Shown piece by piece: positions 11,012-22,837 of a DNA stretch of 64,000 nt (position 1 is the first letter of the stretch; each line of letters starts with the position of its first letter). Both the position numbers and the translations under genes were made by a program. Origin of the DNA: Ascaphus truei (Eukaryota; Chordata; Amphibia; Anura; Ascaphidae); assembly GCA_036426205.1 (NCBI GenBank), contig WSYH01001930.1, positions 20,905-84,904 of the forward strand, written 5' to 3'. A model generated the notes under the pieces. The model saw nothing but the letters and a program-made list of their open reading frames with translations, was not told where the DNA came from and made no database searches.

Positions 11012-11651
11012 TTGTGTGATTAGAGCTCTACTTTGTAACTCAGCTTTAACCAGCTAACATTGGCATAAAACACCTCAGGCGCTAGCTGCCACTCATTAGC
11101 CATATTCTAAGGAATATACCAGGAATATATTGTAATGCAATGCAATGAGTGCTGCAGTTGGGAGCAGAAGGGGAGAGAACACCTTACCTCATCAAACTGC
11201 TGTTTGAATCATACAGCCACTGTATAGAAAAGCCCCCTCTTATGCTGGAACTCCCCAATGCATGGCCACTTAAGATTTAAAAAAAATAAAGGAACAGCCC
11301 CAGTCATAGCCAGAGCTTACACAGAGCTTTCACACAAGCTTACACACGAGCCAGCCGGACTATTTAACAACATCACAAACCTTGACAGATAAAGAAACCA
11401 AAGTTAATAATTTAACCCCACATGCACTGCTAGAGCTGGCGGTGTCCGTCCCTGTGCACCCTACGTAAGAGAGAACTACCAAAACAAGAGTAATTAACAC
11501 TAATATGTTCCTTGGGGGTGCACACGTGGCGCCATCCACAATGGCCGCCTGAAGCAGGCTTAATGAGGTGGCGGGCATACAAAAGCACCTAACAAAATAA
11601 TAGCAGTAGGAAACGCATAGATTGGAGGCGTTGGCTCTAGAACGCTCTAAA

Positions 11652-12443
11652 ATGGCTCAGAGAAAGCCAACTCCGCAGGACTTCTTCAAGACAAAAGAGA
11701 AAAACAAATCGGGCCGATCAGAAAGCAGAGTGACATCCTCCACTCAGTCAGACGCAGAACCCGAAACTGAACCTGAGGTATGTAACCAAACATCAACTAA
11801 AAAAGACATTGAGAATTTATATGCCAGCCTAAAAACCTTACTCCAACAAGAGCTGCAAAGCGCACTCAAAGATCTCAGATCAGAGGTCAGCTCCATAGGA
11901 GATCACACAGACACGGTGGAACATAAAGTGGAAGAAGTCATCCACAACCAGACAACTATAGATACGGAGATCCTGGCCCTACGATCCAGAATGTCCGACA
12001 TGGAGGAGAAACAGGAGGACCAAGAAAACAGGGCAAGGAGAAACAACCTCGGGTTCAAAAACATCCCAGAGACGGTCACAGACCTAGAAAAAGCTACAAC
12101 TGAATGGCTACAGACCCTACTCCCAGAAATGCCCCCAGTTGCACTGATCCTGGACAGAGTGCATAGAGCGCTTAGACAGAGACCACAAGCCGGAGACAGA
12201 GCAAGAGATGTAGTGGTGAGGCTTCACTACTTTAAAACTAAAGAAGCGGTTCTTACCCTGGCACGGGAAAAAGGAGGGCTGAAATGGGGAGATGTGACGA
12301 TAGACGTGTACAATGACCTGGCACCATCAACGCAGAGGATGGCCCTGAAACATGTCACAAAAATTCTGAGAGACAACGAAATTCGATACAAGTGGGGATT
12401 CCCATTCCGCCTTATCGCCACCAGAAAAGGAACGCAAGCCTAA
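11652..12443 (+). CDS. L1-like ORF1 protein
   Basis: Starts at ATG 11652 (MAQRKPTPQDFF), 263 residues, no internal stop. Layout is the L1 ORF1p type: a polar N-terminus, a long coiled coil at about residues 55-135 (QQELQSALKDLRSEVSS through DMEEKQEDQENRARRNN), an RRM-like centre with LILDRVHRALRQRP, and a C-terminal domain ending RYKWGFPFRLIA. ORF1p trimers coat the element's own RNA as a chaperone during target-primed reverse transcription. The homologue at 47646 shares the DQENR, DRAHR and YKWGFPF landmarks. The ORF is open although ORF2 next to it is ruined. Confidence 0.9.
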   Translation: MAQRKPTPQDFFKTKEKNKSGRSESRVTSSTQSDAEPETEPEVCNQTSTKKDIENLYASLKTLLQQELQSALKDLRSEVSSIGDHTDTVEHKVEEVIHNQTTIDTEILALRSRMSDMEEKQEDQENRARRNNLGFKNIPETVTDLEKATTEWLQTLLPEMPPVALILDRVHRALRQRPQAGDRARDVVVRLHYFKTKEAVLTLAREKGGLKWGDVTIDVYNDLAPSTQRMALKHVTKILRDNEIRYKWGFPFRLIATRKGTQA

Positions 12444-13455
12444 ATGAAGGATCCAGAAGAGGGAGTGGACTTCCTAGAAAGACTGGGACTGCAACCACCA
12501 GAATCCTTGACTCAAGAAGAACGCAGACCGCTTTTAGTCAGACCCACTTGGAAAGAAGTGGGCAGAGGAGCCACTTCATATAGAAGACAACCAAGGGAGC
12601 CCCAGAAACTTTAGGTTTATGCAAAACCTGCCACAACAGAGAAAATACAAAAAAGGTTATAAAGAACTATACCAAAAAATACAAGACTGTAGTGAGCAGC
12701 GGATGCATAGATCCAGATAAGGAATAGCAAAGGTACACCTCCATCCCCCCCACAGTCTAGAGGGTAAACTAAAGGATAGAATTATTGGTGTGACTAAGAA
12801 TAGTACCAACTACACACAGTACAGACAGGAGGAAAATATTGCCTGCAACACCAAAACCAGACAAAATTAAGTATATCCTAGATTAGCGGATTGAATGCAA
12901 CCTAGAATAGCGGTTACATAAGCAAAACACCTTTAAAGTAGCCAAGAGTAGGGGGAACAAGGAGATTAGTAAGCAGGAAATAAGAATTTAAGCCAAAAAA
13001 AAAAAGAGGGGGATGATGGTCGGTAACATATGTTAAATGTACGATTTCAGTCGTTGAATTATGTTTGTCCAAAGTAGAGTTGTTCACAAGGTCTTAAGTA
13101 TTTGTATAAGGTATAGAAGGTTTTAATATATAAAAAAAAAAAAAAAAAGTAAATATACTAGGAAGACTCGCCGCCTGGGACCGCAGTGCAGTCCTTACAC
13201 ACTCAAAGATATGGGTGTGGGATTAGCGCTACTGCGCAACCACAGAGAACGATCGATCACGACAAGTGATCAAACAAATCCAGGCTATTTTAGTCACCTG
13301 GATTATCCTATATATGTTATTTTATTTTTGATGTTTAAATGTTGAACTGTTGTCATTGCTACAAGACGTGTAAGAATACCCTCCAGGCCACCTCTCAAGG
13401 GAAAACAGAATACGAATCCACCAGAAAAGAAGACTACAAAGTCAGGTAAATACAA

Positions 13456-14908
13456 ATGACACTGAAATTAATATCACATAACACCAAGGGACTGAACAAT
13501 GTAGTAAAGTGGAAGATAGCTATGACAGAATATAAAAGACTCTCAGGGGACATAATATTCCTACAAGAAACGCACTTCACGGTTAGCTCTACTCCTACAT
13601 ATTGGGACACATACTACCCCCAGATATATAAAGCATCTGCAAAGGACGAAAAGAAAAGAGGGGTGGCCATTCTCCTAGCAAGGAACTCCCCATTTAAGGT
13701 AGACAAGGTAAAAAGGGACCCAGAGGGACGATACCTAATACTCACAGGAGACATAGAAGAGACCCAGATAACCCTAGTTAATGCATACGCACCGAACGAA
13801 AACAAGAGTATATTCTTTACAAAATTATTTCGACTGCTGTGTAAAGTCTACAGGGGCCGCATAGTCTTCGCTGGAGACTTCAATATAGCCTTAAATGAAA
13901 AACAAGACAGATATAAACCTGCTTTGGCAGCGACTCTGGCTTCCTGAAAAGGGGAGAGAAAAATGCTAAGAGAGGGACTTAAAGAGTTTGATTTACGGGA
14001 TGCATGGAGGGAGATGAATCTCCAGAAAAGAGACTTCTCTTTCTATTCAGACCCCATAACGTTTATACAAGGATAGATTACATCTTTGTAGATTCTCTGC
14101 TAATCTCAAAAATAACAAAGGCCACAAATGCACACAATTACATGGTCAGATCATGCCCCAGTAGAAGTGCGCATTGATGATATATGTAAGAAACCAAGAA
14201 AGGGGACATGAGACTAAATAAGTCACTACTAAAGATGCCAGAGGTCATCACAGAGATCAGTAACGAGGCAACCAATTACTTCCAAATAAACAAAGTTAGC
14301 GTGGAGTCTCCCTATACTCTATGGGAGGCCCACAAGGCAGTGGTGAGAGGTAAACTGATAAGTGTCGCAACATATAGAAAGAGGGAGAGACAGAAACAAA
14401 CCTTAATTCTACAAGATAAGATAAAGAACCTAGAAGAGGCACATAAAGCAAATCACAGTAATAGTGAAGGAATTGCGGGATTTAAGAGGGAAATTAAAAC
14501 TATACCTTACTGATAATGCCGAAAAAGCTATAGCATGGACAAAACAAAACTTCTACGAGAAGGCTAATAAGGCTGATACAGTGCTGGCCACAAGACTGAG
14601 GAAAGATAGAATGCAATCTAGAATATATAGCATCAGGAGAAAAGATGGGGTATGTACAACAAACCCACAGACAATAGCTAATACATTCACCACATTTTAT
14701 AAAGAGCTATATAATGGGGATAAAGTAGGTAAAGGAAACCACCAAGGAAAAACAGAGAAAATTCCTCAGAAACTTGAAATTGCCCAAACTCACATTACAG
14801 GAAATTAAAACACTATCCCAGTCGATAACCCCGATAGAGGTACTGGAAACAATAAAGGGACTAAAAAATTCCAAGGCCGCAGGACCAGACGGTCTGTTTA
14901 ATATACTA
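13456..14908 (+). pseudogene. L1-like ORF2, endonuclease plus truncated RT
   Basis: ATG at 13456 starts an apurinic/apyrimidinic-type endonuclease: SHNTKGLNN, then DIIFLQETHF with the catalytic Glu, ITLVNAYAPN and IVFAGDFN. A stop at 13945-13947 and frameshifts follow, yet the later endonuclease motifs are readable in other frames (RIDYIFVDS near 14070, SDHAPVEV near 14150). The linker to RT runs through 14208-14810, and the RT begins with LKNSKAAGPDG near 14860 before the sequence breaks. The endonuclease nicks target DNA and RT copies the RNA there. No RT catalytic site remains, so the copy cannot move itself. Confidence 0.88.
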
Positions 14909-15166
14909 TAAAAAACTAGCCCACATCCTTTTTCGTCTTTTCCTTATTCCAATCCCCAGTCTTTTTAAGTTAAATTATTGTAGTAGTTATTTTATACGCT
15001 GTCCCAACAGTGTTTTCATTATTGTCTCCCCACCAAAGGTTTTATATACAGGATGCCAATACTTGTAATCCAAAAGTAACACCGTACCCCTTTTTATGTT
15101 CTGTACCCCACTACCCATTGTCCTTAACAAAGAATGCAAATAAAGAACAAGTTTTAAAAAAAAATA

Positions 15167-15846
15167 TATATATATCCCATCATTAAGACCCACGTTACCT
15201 GTAATGGCCTGCTGTGGATATGCGTTGAGGATTTCCACACATCATTTGCATATAATTAATACTAAAGTTAAAGCTAGTGGCAGGTCTTCTTAGCATTATG
15301 ACAGGTTTTAATACAGGGATCGGGAGCTTTGAAGTTCCCCTTTAACACTCTATAAAACTTTAGTTTAAGTTAATGTCTTGTTAAGTCCATAGAGCTCTGT
15401 GTTTCTGTCTTTTCTCCAGCTCGCTATATTAAAGTAACTTCTTTTTTATCCACATAAAGGAAAGTCACCCTTTCTTCTTCTTCTGAATTTTCCAAAGTAA
15501 CCTGATATAACTACAATAAACTCTGTCCTGATTTTCATTCAAAGCTGTTGATTGGATGAATGAGGCAAGGACATGGTCTTGTTAATAATGACCCCAAAGT
15601 TATATGTATAGGATCGACAATTTGGTTCTCTTCTTGCAACTTTTTTTCCCCAGAGCATTAGAGCACCCCGTTTCCCTCCCCCCTCACTCAAACATTTCTT
15701 GCTTGGGAAACCAATGATTGTACTATTAAAGAGCTACTTGACAGGTACACCCCTTTCAGAATCTGGTAATACATATATATCTATTATATATATATATATT
15801 ATATATATATAGATATAATATATTAGATATATATATATATAATATA
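15167..15846. other. AT-rich unique-looking DNA with (AT)n
   Basis: No gene is recognised. A dense (TA)n microsatellite occupies about 15770-15845 and directly abuts the foldback that follows. Confidence 0.6.
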
Positions 15847-16081
15847 CATCAATGGACTTTATGTAGACGTCACTGAGAATGATAATGACTGTGAAGGCAT
15901 CATACTTTTATACATATATATATATAATGTCAAAAGATATACAGAAGTTATAGAGGTTACCATGCCGTGACAGTAATTTTAGACATTCCCAGTAACAACA
16001 CAGGTGGAAATGTATTACAAGTATGATGCCTTCACAGTCATTATCATTCTCCAGTGACGTCTACATAAAAGTCTATTGATG
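15847..16081. repeat. Foldback element with ~62-bp arms
   Basis: 15847-15907 (CATCAATGGACTTTATGTAG onward) is the reverse complement of 16019-16081 with only a few mismatches and one or two indels. The ~110-base loop contains another (AT)n run. Both arms contain GTAGACGTCACT and ATGATAATGACTGTGAAGG. It is a hairpin MITE or a palindrome arisen by local inversion; no autonomous partner is visible here. Confidence 0.85.
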
Positions 16082-17056
16082 TTTAGAAATGTATCTACAG
16101 TAATACAAACATTCTGCAGTTTCTTTTTATGAGTTTGACTTAAGATTTTAAATAGTTAGAGATATTGTTGCCAGGAGTGTATAATGTCTCCTCATAATAT
16201 ACACTAATCAGTGGATACTTTAGTTGATCACTGCAAGCTTGTGTAAGAGAGACCAGATGGTGCTTTTTCATGCCAAAAATATTCACTGCTGCTCACAGTT
16301 TAATTGTTTTTTACATAGTGGACTGAACAGAGAATTCACGAGCTAAATCTATTAAGAGTGTGCCTTCAATTGGTTTAATTAGCGCTTTTTATATTGCAGA
16401 ATTTTTCAGTGTTATAACTTAGCCTTTAAAAGAAGCCCCCAAAAACAGTTGCATCAGCAGTTAGTTTACTTCTCATTTAATCATTGTTTTAAGTACTTTA
16501 TTTTGTCTATTGCATAGTGTCAGATATGGTAAATTGTCCAGATTAATGCTGTAGTGTTATCCACTGGAGATAGCAGTAGATGGAAATAGGGGGGGGGGGG
16601 GAGGGCGGGATAGAGAGAAAGATCAATTTAGGAGACAGCCCATTGACTCCAAAGATTAAGCTATACTGCATGTGGGGAGATACCAGTGAACGCACCTGAG
16701 ATAAAGATGTAGAAGGGGTTATTAGCCCTTTAGGATAATGCATAAAAAACACCATACATATTGCAATCATTAAGAAGATAATGTGTTCAGTACCATTTTT
16801 TTTAATAGCAATGCATGTCGCTCTCTCCATGTCCTTAGCAAAAGCTGTATTTCAGTGTATGCATGGGAGTAATGACAAGACGTAAATATTGTTAATTTAT
16901 TTGAAGATAACACATTATCCTGAAAGAAACATGAGGTTAACCATAGTTAAAAGTAAGTAACTGTTACAGTAGTAACCATAGTATAACAGTAGTCATTTTT
17001 ATATATATATTTACATTTGTTAATAACGCATTCTCAGCAAAATTAAGGGCAATTCT
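16082..17056. other. AT-rich DNA, nothing recognised
   Basis: Contains a run of eleven G at about 16590-16600 and short AT tracts. No ORF with family resemblance and no paired repeats were found. Confidence 0.5.
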
Positions 17057-17061
17057 GTTTA

Positions 17062-17988
17062 TGTCACACTTGTGCTCCCCACAAGCGAGAGAGAAAGAGA
17101 AGGGACCCGATAGCGAGGTGGGGAGGCCGCAGGGGATACGAAGGTAGTAAGTTGCCGCGCAGCTGGGGATCGCGCACGTGGTCACGTGACCACGCCGCGA
17201 GCAGGATAATGCGCGACGCGTCCGGAGGTGCGGTGTCTGGCTCAGAGACACGTGTGATCTAGCTGCACGTGCGCGCATGCTCTGACAGCAGAGCAGGAGT
17301 GCGCGCGCTCTCAGGTAAAAACATGTTTGTTGAGGGAAGCCAACGCTTCAGCACAGGAGTCTGGAACGGGAACCAGGAACTAGGAACGTGGAACAGGAAC
17401 ATGGAACTAGGAACATGAACATGGAAAGAGCCGGGGAGGTAGAGTCCAGAGCACAAGGTAACATCTACAAGGGAATTGCTTCTTGGAGGACGTCCAGCCT
17501 CCTTAAAGGCATAGTGCCAGAAACAGCAAGGTGCAGCGAACCTAAATATAACATACGGGTTCTTAGTCTAATCCATTGGCCAAGGAATTATAAGCCTGCT
17601 ACCACGTCAAGGTGAACCCTACTAAGCAGGTACCTACACTATCCGACGGTAAACTAACCTTAGTAGTATATGAGTGACTGCCCCAGTCTTCCGGAATCCA
17701 AAGGAGATGAGTAAAGGTCCCAGGGAGGTCCAGGCAGGAACAGCATGCAATGATAGTACTAGCAGGCACCAGGGCAGGCAGCAAATGACTAATAGCAAGG
17801 AGAAAGTCAGAGAGGCTTACTTCCTATTAGGAGGAAGAGGGCAGGATTTGCCAGGAAGCAAGATGGCGTCGTTTGCTTCAGAATCCTTAAAGACACAGGA
17901 TCTTGACTCACAGCTAGAGGGTGGCGATCAGAAGAAAACAGGTACGGAAGGAACACACCGCAGGTGGCGTGTTCCATGCATTGTTACA
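17062..17988 (-). mobile_element. Solo LTR (927 bp) with 5-bp target duplication
   Basis: The LTR is bounded by TG...CA: plus strand TGTCACACTTG...CATTGTTACA. It is flanked directly by GTTTA at 17057-17061 and GTTTA at 17989-17993, a perfect 5-bp target duplication. A 5-bp duplication is typical of Ty3/gypsy integration. Read on the minus strand it starts TGTAACAATGCATGG; I prefer that strand because this start resembles other gypsy LTRs, but orientation is inferred. There is no internal region, so it is the product of LTR-LTR recombination. It carries a GC-rich block with CACGTGACCACG (17175-17200) and a minisatellite of AGGAAC-type words at 17365-17420. Confidence 0.85.
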
Positions 17989-17993
17989 GTTTA

Positions 17994-18640
17994 TAAGACA
18001 TAATCACATTATTTTCTCTAATTTAATGAAGCTTAGTGAATATACATGATGTTCAGGGAATACCACAAAGACTACTAAAGTGGTAGCCCCTTTCACATTT
18101 CCAAATCCAACAGTGCAAGGGTAGCACCTTTAGCTTTGGAAGAGATCTTGAAAAAGAGTCTGTGCAATTATAATGCTCTGAATTGTTCAAGCATACATTC
18201 CCCATCCACCTCCTTGCATACTGTACATTTTTTACAGTCATTTAAGAATTCAGAACATCTAATGGTAATGGTCTGAATTCAAATGTCACAATAAAATGAC
18301 AAAATTTAGCACAAACCTGCTTTAGTTTCTAGGGGGTACATCCACAACAGTCCATCATTTTCTAGGGAAATTGGGAATAGACATTATTTTTCATCTTATT
18401 AACGGGTATCCTCAAAGCTAAAGAAATGCAAAAATATCATCACTTCGTAATAGTAGCTGCACTACTAAAAGGGATGTTTATGTCTCAGAGGCACATTCTC
18501 CAATACATTGCACATGTGCATTGGTTTAAAGTCATTTTGTGATGTGTTATGCGTTATGTGTTATGCGTCCTTTACTGTATCAGGATGCCTGTGAGCATGT
18601 TCCAAATTCAAATAAATACACATTGAAAAACTCACCCATT
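17994..18640. other. No gene seen
   Basis: AT-rich DNA with no recognisable ORF. A small tandem GTGTTATGCGTTAT-like motif is present near 18540-18570. Confidence 0.5.
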
Positions 18641-19311
18641 TCAGCTAGACTGCTTTACAGTTGACATGGCTAAGCAGGTGTCTATTGTGATGGTAGGGGG
18701 TAACCAGGCTCTCAAATAAAGGTCATGGCCGTTTTGGTAACACCTTATATGTATATAAGGTTCCAAGAGAGTTAGCTCTTGGGCCCAGTAACATTGTACC
18801 ATGCCAATATACTGTATGAATAAAAGTATTTTTTGTGTTTTTCCCTTTCCAGGGATGCCAGCAAGCAGGGCTTGCTTGGGTATGAGTTTCAAGGGGGGGG
18901 GGGAGGTTTGCAGAGGAACCGTTGACAGAATGTGCCTATGAAGTTGGGGTCTGGAATTGTTGGTTCCCTTATAAATGTTCCCGGGAGTCATGCCTGATTC
19001 TCAGATAGATGTAGGCACATTGTCCCAGTAATACCTCCCCTTTAAAATGCATGCGTGGCTCATCACTAGGGTACCCTGCTTCAGCACGGCCCAGAAAGAA
19101 GAAGGAGGCACAGGGATAAAACATGTATTCCTGTGACTGAGGGAATCCCTAGTTTAAGGGGGGTACCACAGCTAGTGCCAAGGTGACCCACAACCAGTAT
19201 AGGGTTGGGTGCCCCAACTGTATATAAGGTTGAGGGGGGATTCTGAGAGTCCAAACTGAGTCCAAGGGAAAGTGTGGGGAAAAAGGCATATAGGAATAAA
19301 ACTACAACATT
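18641..19311 (-). repeat. Unclassified repeat H, copy 1 (uninterrupted)
   Basis: In reverse complement this matches 25320-25623 joined to 33627-34010. It therefore shows what that copy looked like before the Harbinger transposon landed in it. The empty site is at 19019-19021 (ATT, which is AAT on the other strand). It includes a G-run at 18893-18903. It may be an LTR or an internal piece of a retroelement, but I find no coding region or terminal motif. Confidence 0.75.
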
Positions 19312-20026
19312 TCTCCCTTTCTTTCCCCTTGTGAGGAATCTGGGAACACGTCGACGTGTTCCCTCCTTACCTAGTGCTGCTGCTGCTCCACTATCTGCTC
19401 ATGCGCTCAACTCCGCTCTGATTACAGAGCGCGCGCGCACCCGCAACACTTCAGCCCCTGCCACGTAGCTTGGCTCCACCCCTGGACGTGCTGCAACGTG
19501 CAATGATCCCCAGCTGCATGTCAAGCATAATTTGTGCCTCTTGTCTCCTGAAGCCTATCCCAGCTTCCACTGGGGCCACGCCCCCGCTCCACCCCCTGTC
19601 TGTCTGCTTAAATACAGTTAGATCCGGAAATAATTGGACACTGATACAAGTTTTGTTATTTAGGCTGTGTATCAAAATAAAAACAAGTTACAGTTAAATA
19701 ATTAATATGGGCTTAAAGTGCAGTCTATCAGCTTTTATTTGAGGGTATTCACATCCGAATTGCATTAAGGGTTTAATAATTACATCTCTTTAAAATGTTG
19801 CCCCCTCATTTTCAAGGGACCAAACGTAATTGGACAATTGACTCAAAAGCTGTTTCATGGACAGGTGTGGGCTATTCCTTCATTATTTCATCATCAATTA
19901 AGCAGGTAAAAGGTCTGAAGTTGATTCCAGGTGTGGCATTCACATTTGGAAGCTGTTGCAGTGAACCCACAACATGTGGTCAAAGGCGCTCTCAATGCAA
20001 TTGAAACAGGGCATCCTTAGGTTGCA

Positions 20027-21419
20027 AAAAAAAAGAAAATCCATCAGAGAGATTGCAGGAACATTAGGAGTGGCCAATCAACAGTTTGGTACATTCTGAG
20101 AAAAAAAAGAATGCACTGGTGAGCTCCGCAACACAAAAAAGCCTGGACGTCCACGGAAAACAACAGTAGTGGATGATCGTAGGATCCTTTCCAGGGTAAA
20201 GAAAAACAACTTCACAACATCCAGTCAATTGAAGAACACTCTCCAGGAGATAGGCATATAATTATCCAAGGTGGAAGAAGAAAGGAGCACAGCCATCCGC
20301 ATCCAAAGTGCATAAAATGAATTAAAATGAAATAGTGCAACTTTCTTCTTCCACCTTCTGATCTAAACCACTGAGTACTGCACACTGAGGAATTCATCCT
20401 ACTTGGAACAAACACAGTCAGATATAGGGCACCAGCCCTTTTATTATTACCTTTCTAGTGTGGGATTGTTTATTCATTATGCCCCATGGGTGAATGATGT
20501 TTCTATAGGGACCATTTGATGTGGTAGCTGTGTGGTCACCACTAGTCTCCTTCTCTCCCTGGGGTGAACATCTCTGTTATTTATACAATTGTTCTGAAGA
20601 TTGGATTCATTCTGAATGGACTTATGCTTCTGTGAGCTTATTTTGTGATGCACCAACTTACCACATATCTATATCATTATCCAAGTCTGCCATAAAGAGA
20701 AGACTTCACGAGAGCAAATACAGAGGATTCACCACAAGGTGCAAACCATTCATATGCCTCAAGAATAGAAAGGCCAGATTAGACTTTGCCAAACAATATC
20801 TAAAAAAGCCAGCCCAGTTCCGGAACAGCATTGTTTGGACAGATTAAACTAAGATCAACCTGTACCAGACTGGTGGGAAGAAAAAAGTATGGAGAAGGCT
20901 TGGAATGGCTCATGTTCAAAAGCATACCACATCATCTGTAAAACACTGTGGAGGCAGTGTAATGGCATGGGCATGCATGGCTTACAATGGCACTGGGTCA
21001 CTAGTGTTTATTGATGATGTGACAGAAGAAGCTGGATGAATTCTGAAGTGTACAGGGATATATTGACTGCTCAGATTCAGCCAAATTCAGCGAAGTTAAT
21101 TGGACGGTGCTTCACTTTACAGATGGACAATGACCCAAAACATACTGTGAAAGCAACCCAGGAGTTTTTTAAGGCAAAGAAGTGGAATATTCTGCAATGG
21201 CCAAGTCATTCACCTGATCTCAACCCAATCAAGCATGCATTTCACTTGCTGAAGACAAAACTTAAGGCAAAAAGACCCATGAACAAACAACAACTGAAGA
21301 CAGCTACAGTAAAGGCCTGGCAAAGCATCACAAAGGAGGAAACCCAGCGTTTGGTGATTTCCATGCATTCCAGACTTCAAGCAGTCATTGCCTGCAAAGG
21401 ATTCTCGACAAAGTATTAA
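20027..21419 (+). pseudogene. Tc1 transposase (DD34E), split and mutated
   Basis: N-terminal helix-turn-helix remnants (EIAGTLGVANQ) lie near 20045. The gene is split by a 405-bp insertion at 20271-20675. Then SAIKRRLHESKYRGF continues the DNA-binding region and IVWTD carries the first catalytic Asp, directly followed by a stop at 20845-20847. The second Asp is in QMDNDPKHT (about 21135). The third acidic residue should follow in SPDLNPI(E)H, but the codon at 21231-21233 is AAG, giving Lys. The protein ends CKGFSTKY at 21419. Tc1 transposase cuts out and pastes the element at TA. The stops, the insertion and the Glu-to-Lys change each suffice to inactivate it. Confidence 0.93.
20271..20675. 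mobile_element. 405-bp retroposon-like insertion inside Tc1
   Basis: The insertion is flanked by the 10-bp direct repeat ATTATCCAAG at 20261-20270 and 20676-20685. Deleting it with one repeat rejoins the Tc1 transposase frame (LQEIG...LSKSAIKRRL), which confirms the boundaries. A hairpin lies near the left end (GGTGGAAGAAGAAAG against CTTTCTTCTTCCACC at 20342-20356). A 10-bp target duplication suggests target-primed retroposition, or an element making 8-10-bp duplications such as hAT or LTR types. The family is not recognised. Confidence 0.8.
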
Positions 21420-21885
21420 CAATGAACATTTTATTTATGATTGTGTTAATTTTCCAATTACATTTGAGCCCCTGAAAAAAGGGGACTGTGTTTGAAAATG
21501 GTTGCAATGCCTAAACGTTTCATACAATATTTTTGTTCTTCCCCTTGAATTAAAGCTGAAAGTCTGCACTTCTATTGCATCTCAGTTGTTTCATTTCAAA
21601 TCCATTATGGTGGCGTACAGAGCCAAAATTATGAAAATTGTGTCAGTGTCCAATTATTTCTGGACCTAACTGTATACCCTGTTCCTGCTCTAAATCAGTG
21701 CTCAGCATTATTCGGTGTAGCCTCGCTGCTTCTTCCAGTTGTGCCTTGCCTTGTCCCAGTATTGTATTTCAGATTAACCTCTTGTGTACCTATATCAATA
21801 ACCTCTGGATAATGACCCCGGCTTACCCTCGACTCGAATTCAGTTCGAATTAACACCTTCTCGCTTTTTTTCCGACAGATCTAAA

Positions 21886-22350
21886 GTGGCTTATATAATT
21901 GCTTTAATAACTGGAGATGCTTTGGCATGGGCTTCACCCATCTGGGAACAGAGACCTGAATTTACGCAAAACTTTGCAAGTATTCAAAAATAATTGAAAC
22001 AAGTTTTTGACACTCCAGGCCGTAAGGTCGCTTCTGCCTCTTCCTTGTTTTACATTTCACAGGGCCACAGATCCGTTGCAAAATATGCTCTTGGGTTCCG
22101 GACCATCGCTGCGGAGATGGGCTGGAACGATGAGGCTCTATCAGCGGCCTTCTGGCAAGGTCTCTCCGAGACTCTGAAGAATGAGTTAGCCACCCAGGAA
22201 CGACCTCCTGCGCTTGAGGATCTGATAGCCGTATGTATCAGGGTTGATCAACGCTCTCAGGAGAGGCGGGTGGAACGCCATCATTCACTGTCTCTTACCT
22301 CTATGCCTCCTATCTGCAGTCCTACTCCTATCACTCTCCCTGGCTCCTAG
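21886..22350 (+). pseudogene. gag: Ty3/gypsy Gag fragment
   Basis: Capsid part only: SKVAYIIALITGDALAWASP, a stop near 21990, then LKQVFDTPGRKVASAS, FRTIAAEMGWNDEALSAAFWQGL and LEDLIAVCIRVDQRS. It is clearly related to the gag at 5005 but not the same copy. The N-terminal third is missing by deletion, and no zinc knuckle is readable. 22351-22837 should be the rest of gag and protease; only a proline-rich degenerate stretch with SNPDPAM-like words is seen, without a DSG protease motif. Confidence 0.85.
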
Positions 22351-22837
22351 TTCCTGTGCTGATGACCTGGGCCCCCAGTTCCAGCTTTACCTTGTTCCAG
22401 AGACCTGCTGCATTCACCCCAGGCAGAGGTCTACTATCTGGTTCCTGTGCTGAAGCACTGGTCCTCCAGTGCCAGCCTTGCATTGTTCCCGATACCTGCA
22501 TTCTACCCTTGCAGAGAACTTATCATGGGCTGCACCCGCTCCTCGTGCCGAGGCCATTCCCGCACTTCAGCTGCTACGCTGAAGCGATGTGCTCCTGACT
22601 TCCTTTTGCCTAACTCCAGCCTGGACATTGATTTCTCTACCAACTCCAACCCTGACCCTGGCGTATCAAAGGACTACCCTGGCCTCTCCAACCCTGACCC
22701 TGCTATGAATGACTACGAACTGCGCAATCCAGAACCGGCTTTGTGGTCTAAGGTCGGTGTACTAACATTCCCACCTCAGCCCTGCGGTCTGATCCCGGAT
22801 TGTGGCAAGCACTTCCGTTACAGCTACCATTTTCTTT

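Larger units (their letters stand above)
11541..15166 (+). mobile_element. L1-like (Tx1/L1 group) LINE, internally deleted
   Basis: Has a 5' leader, an intact-looking ORF1 (11652-12443), a ~1-kb spacer, ORF2 endonuclease (from 13456) and only the very start of reverse transcriptase, which breaks off near 14908. What follows to 15157 looks like a 3' end: GCAAATAAAGAACAAG with AATAAA, then an A-run at 15157-15166 merging into (AT)n. So the RT core is deleted while both ends are kept. The 5' boundary is approximate and no target duplication was verified. Confidence 0.8.
19615..21672 (+). mobile_element. Tc1-like DNA transposon in a gypsy LTR
   Basis: The ends are CAGTTAGATCCGGAAATAAT and its mirror ATTATTTCTGGACCTAACTG. 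The inverted similarity continues inward past ATTGGACACTGA. The element is flanked by TA at 19613-19614 and 21673-21674, the obligatory Tc1/mariner target duplication. Removing it restores CTTAAATATACCC, an A/T box in the LTR promoter region. Total length is 2058 bp, about 1640 bp without the nested insertion, the normal size of vertebrate Tc1 elements. The plus-strand transposase is dead. Confidence 0.93.
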
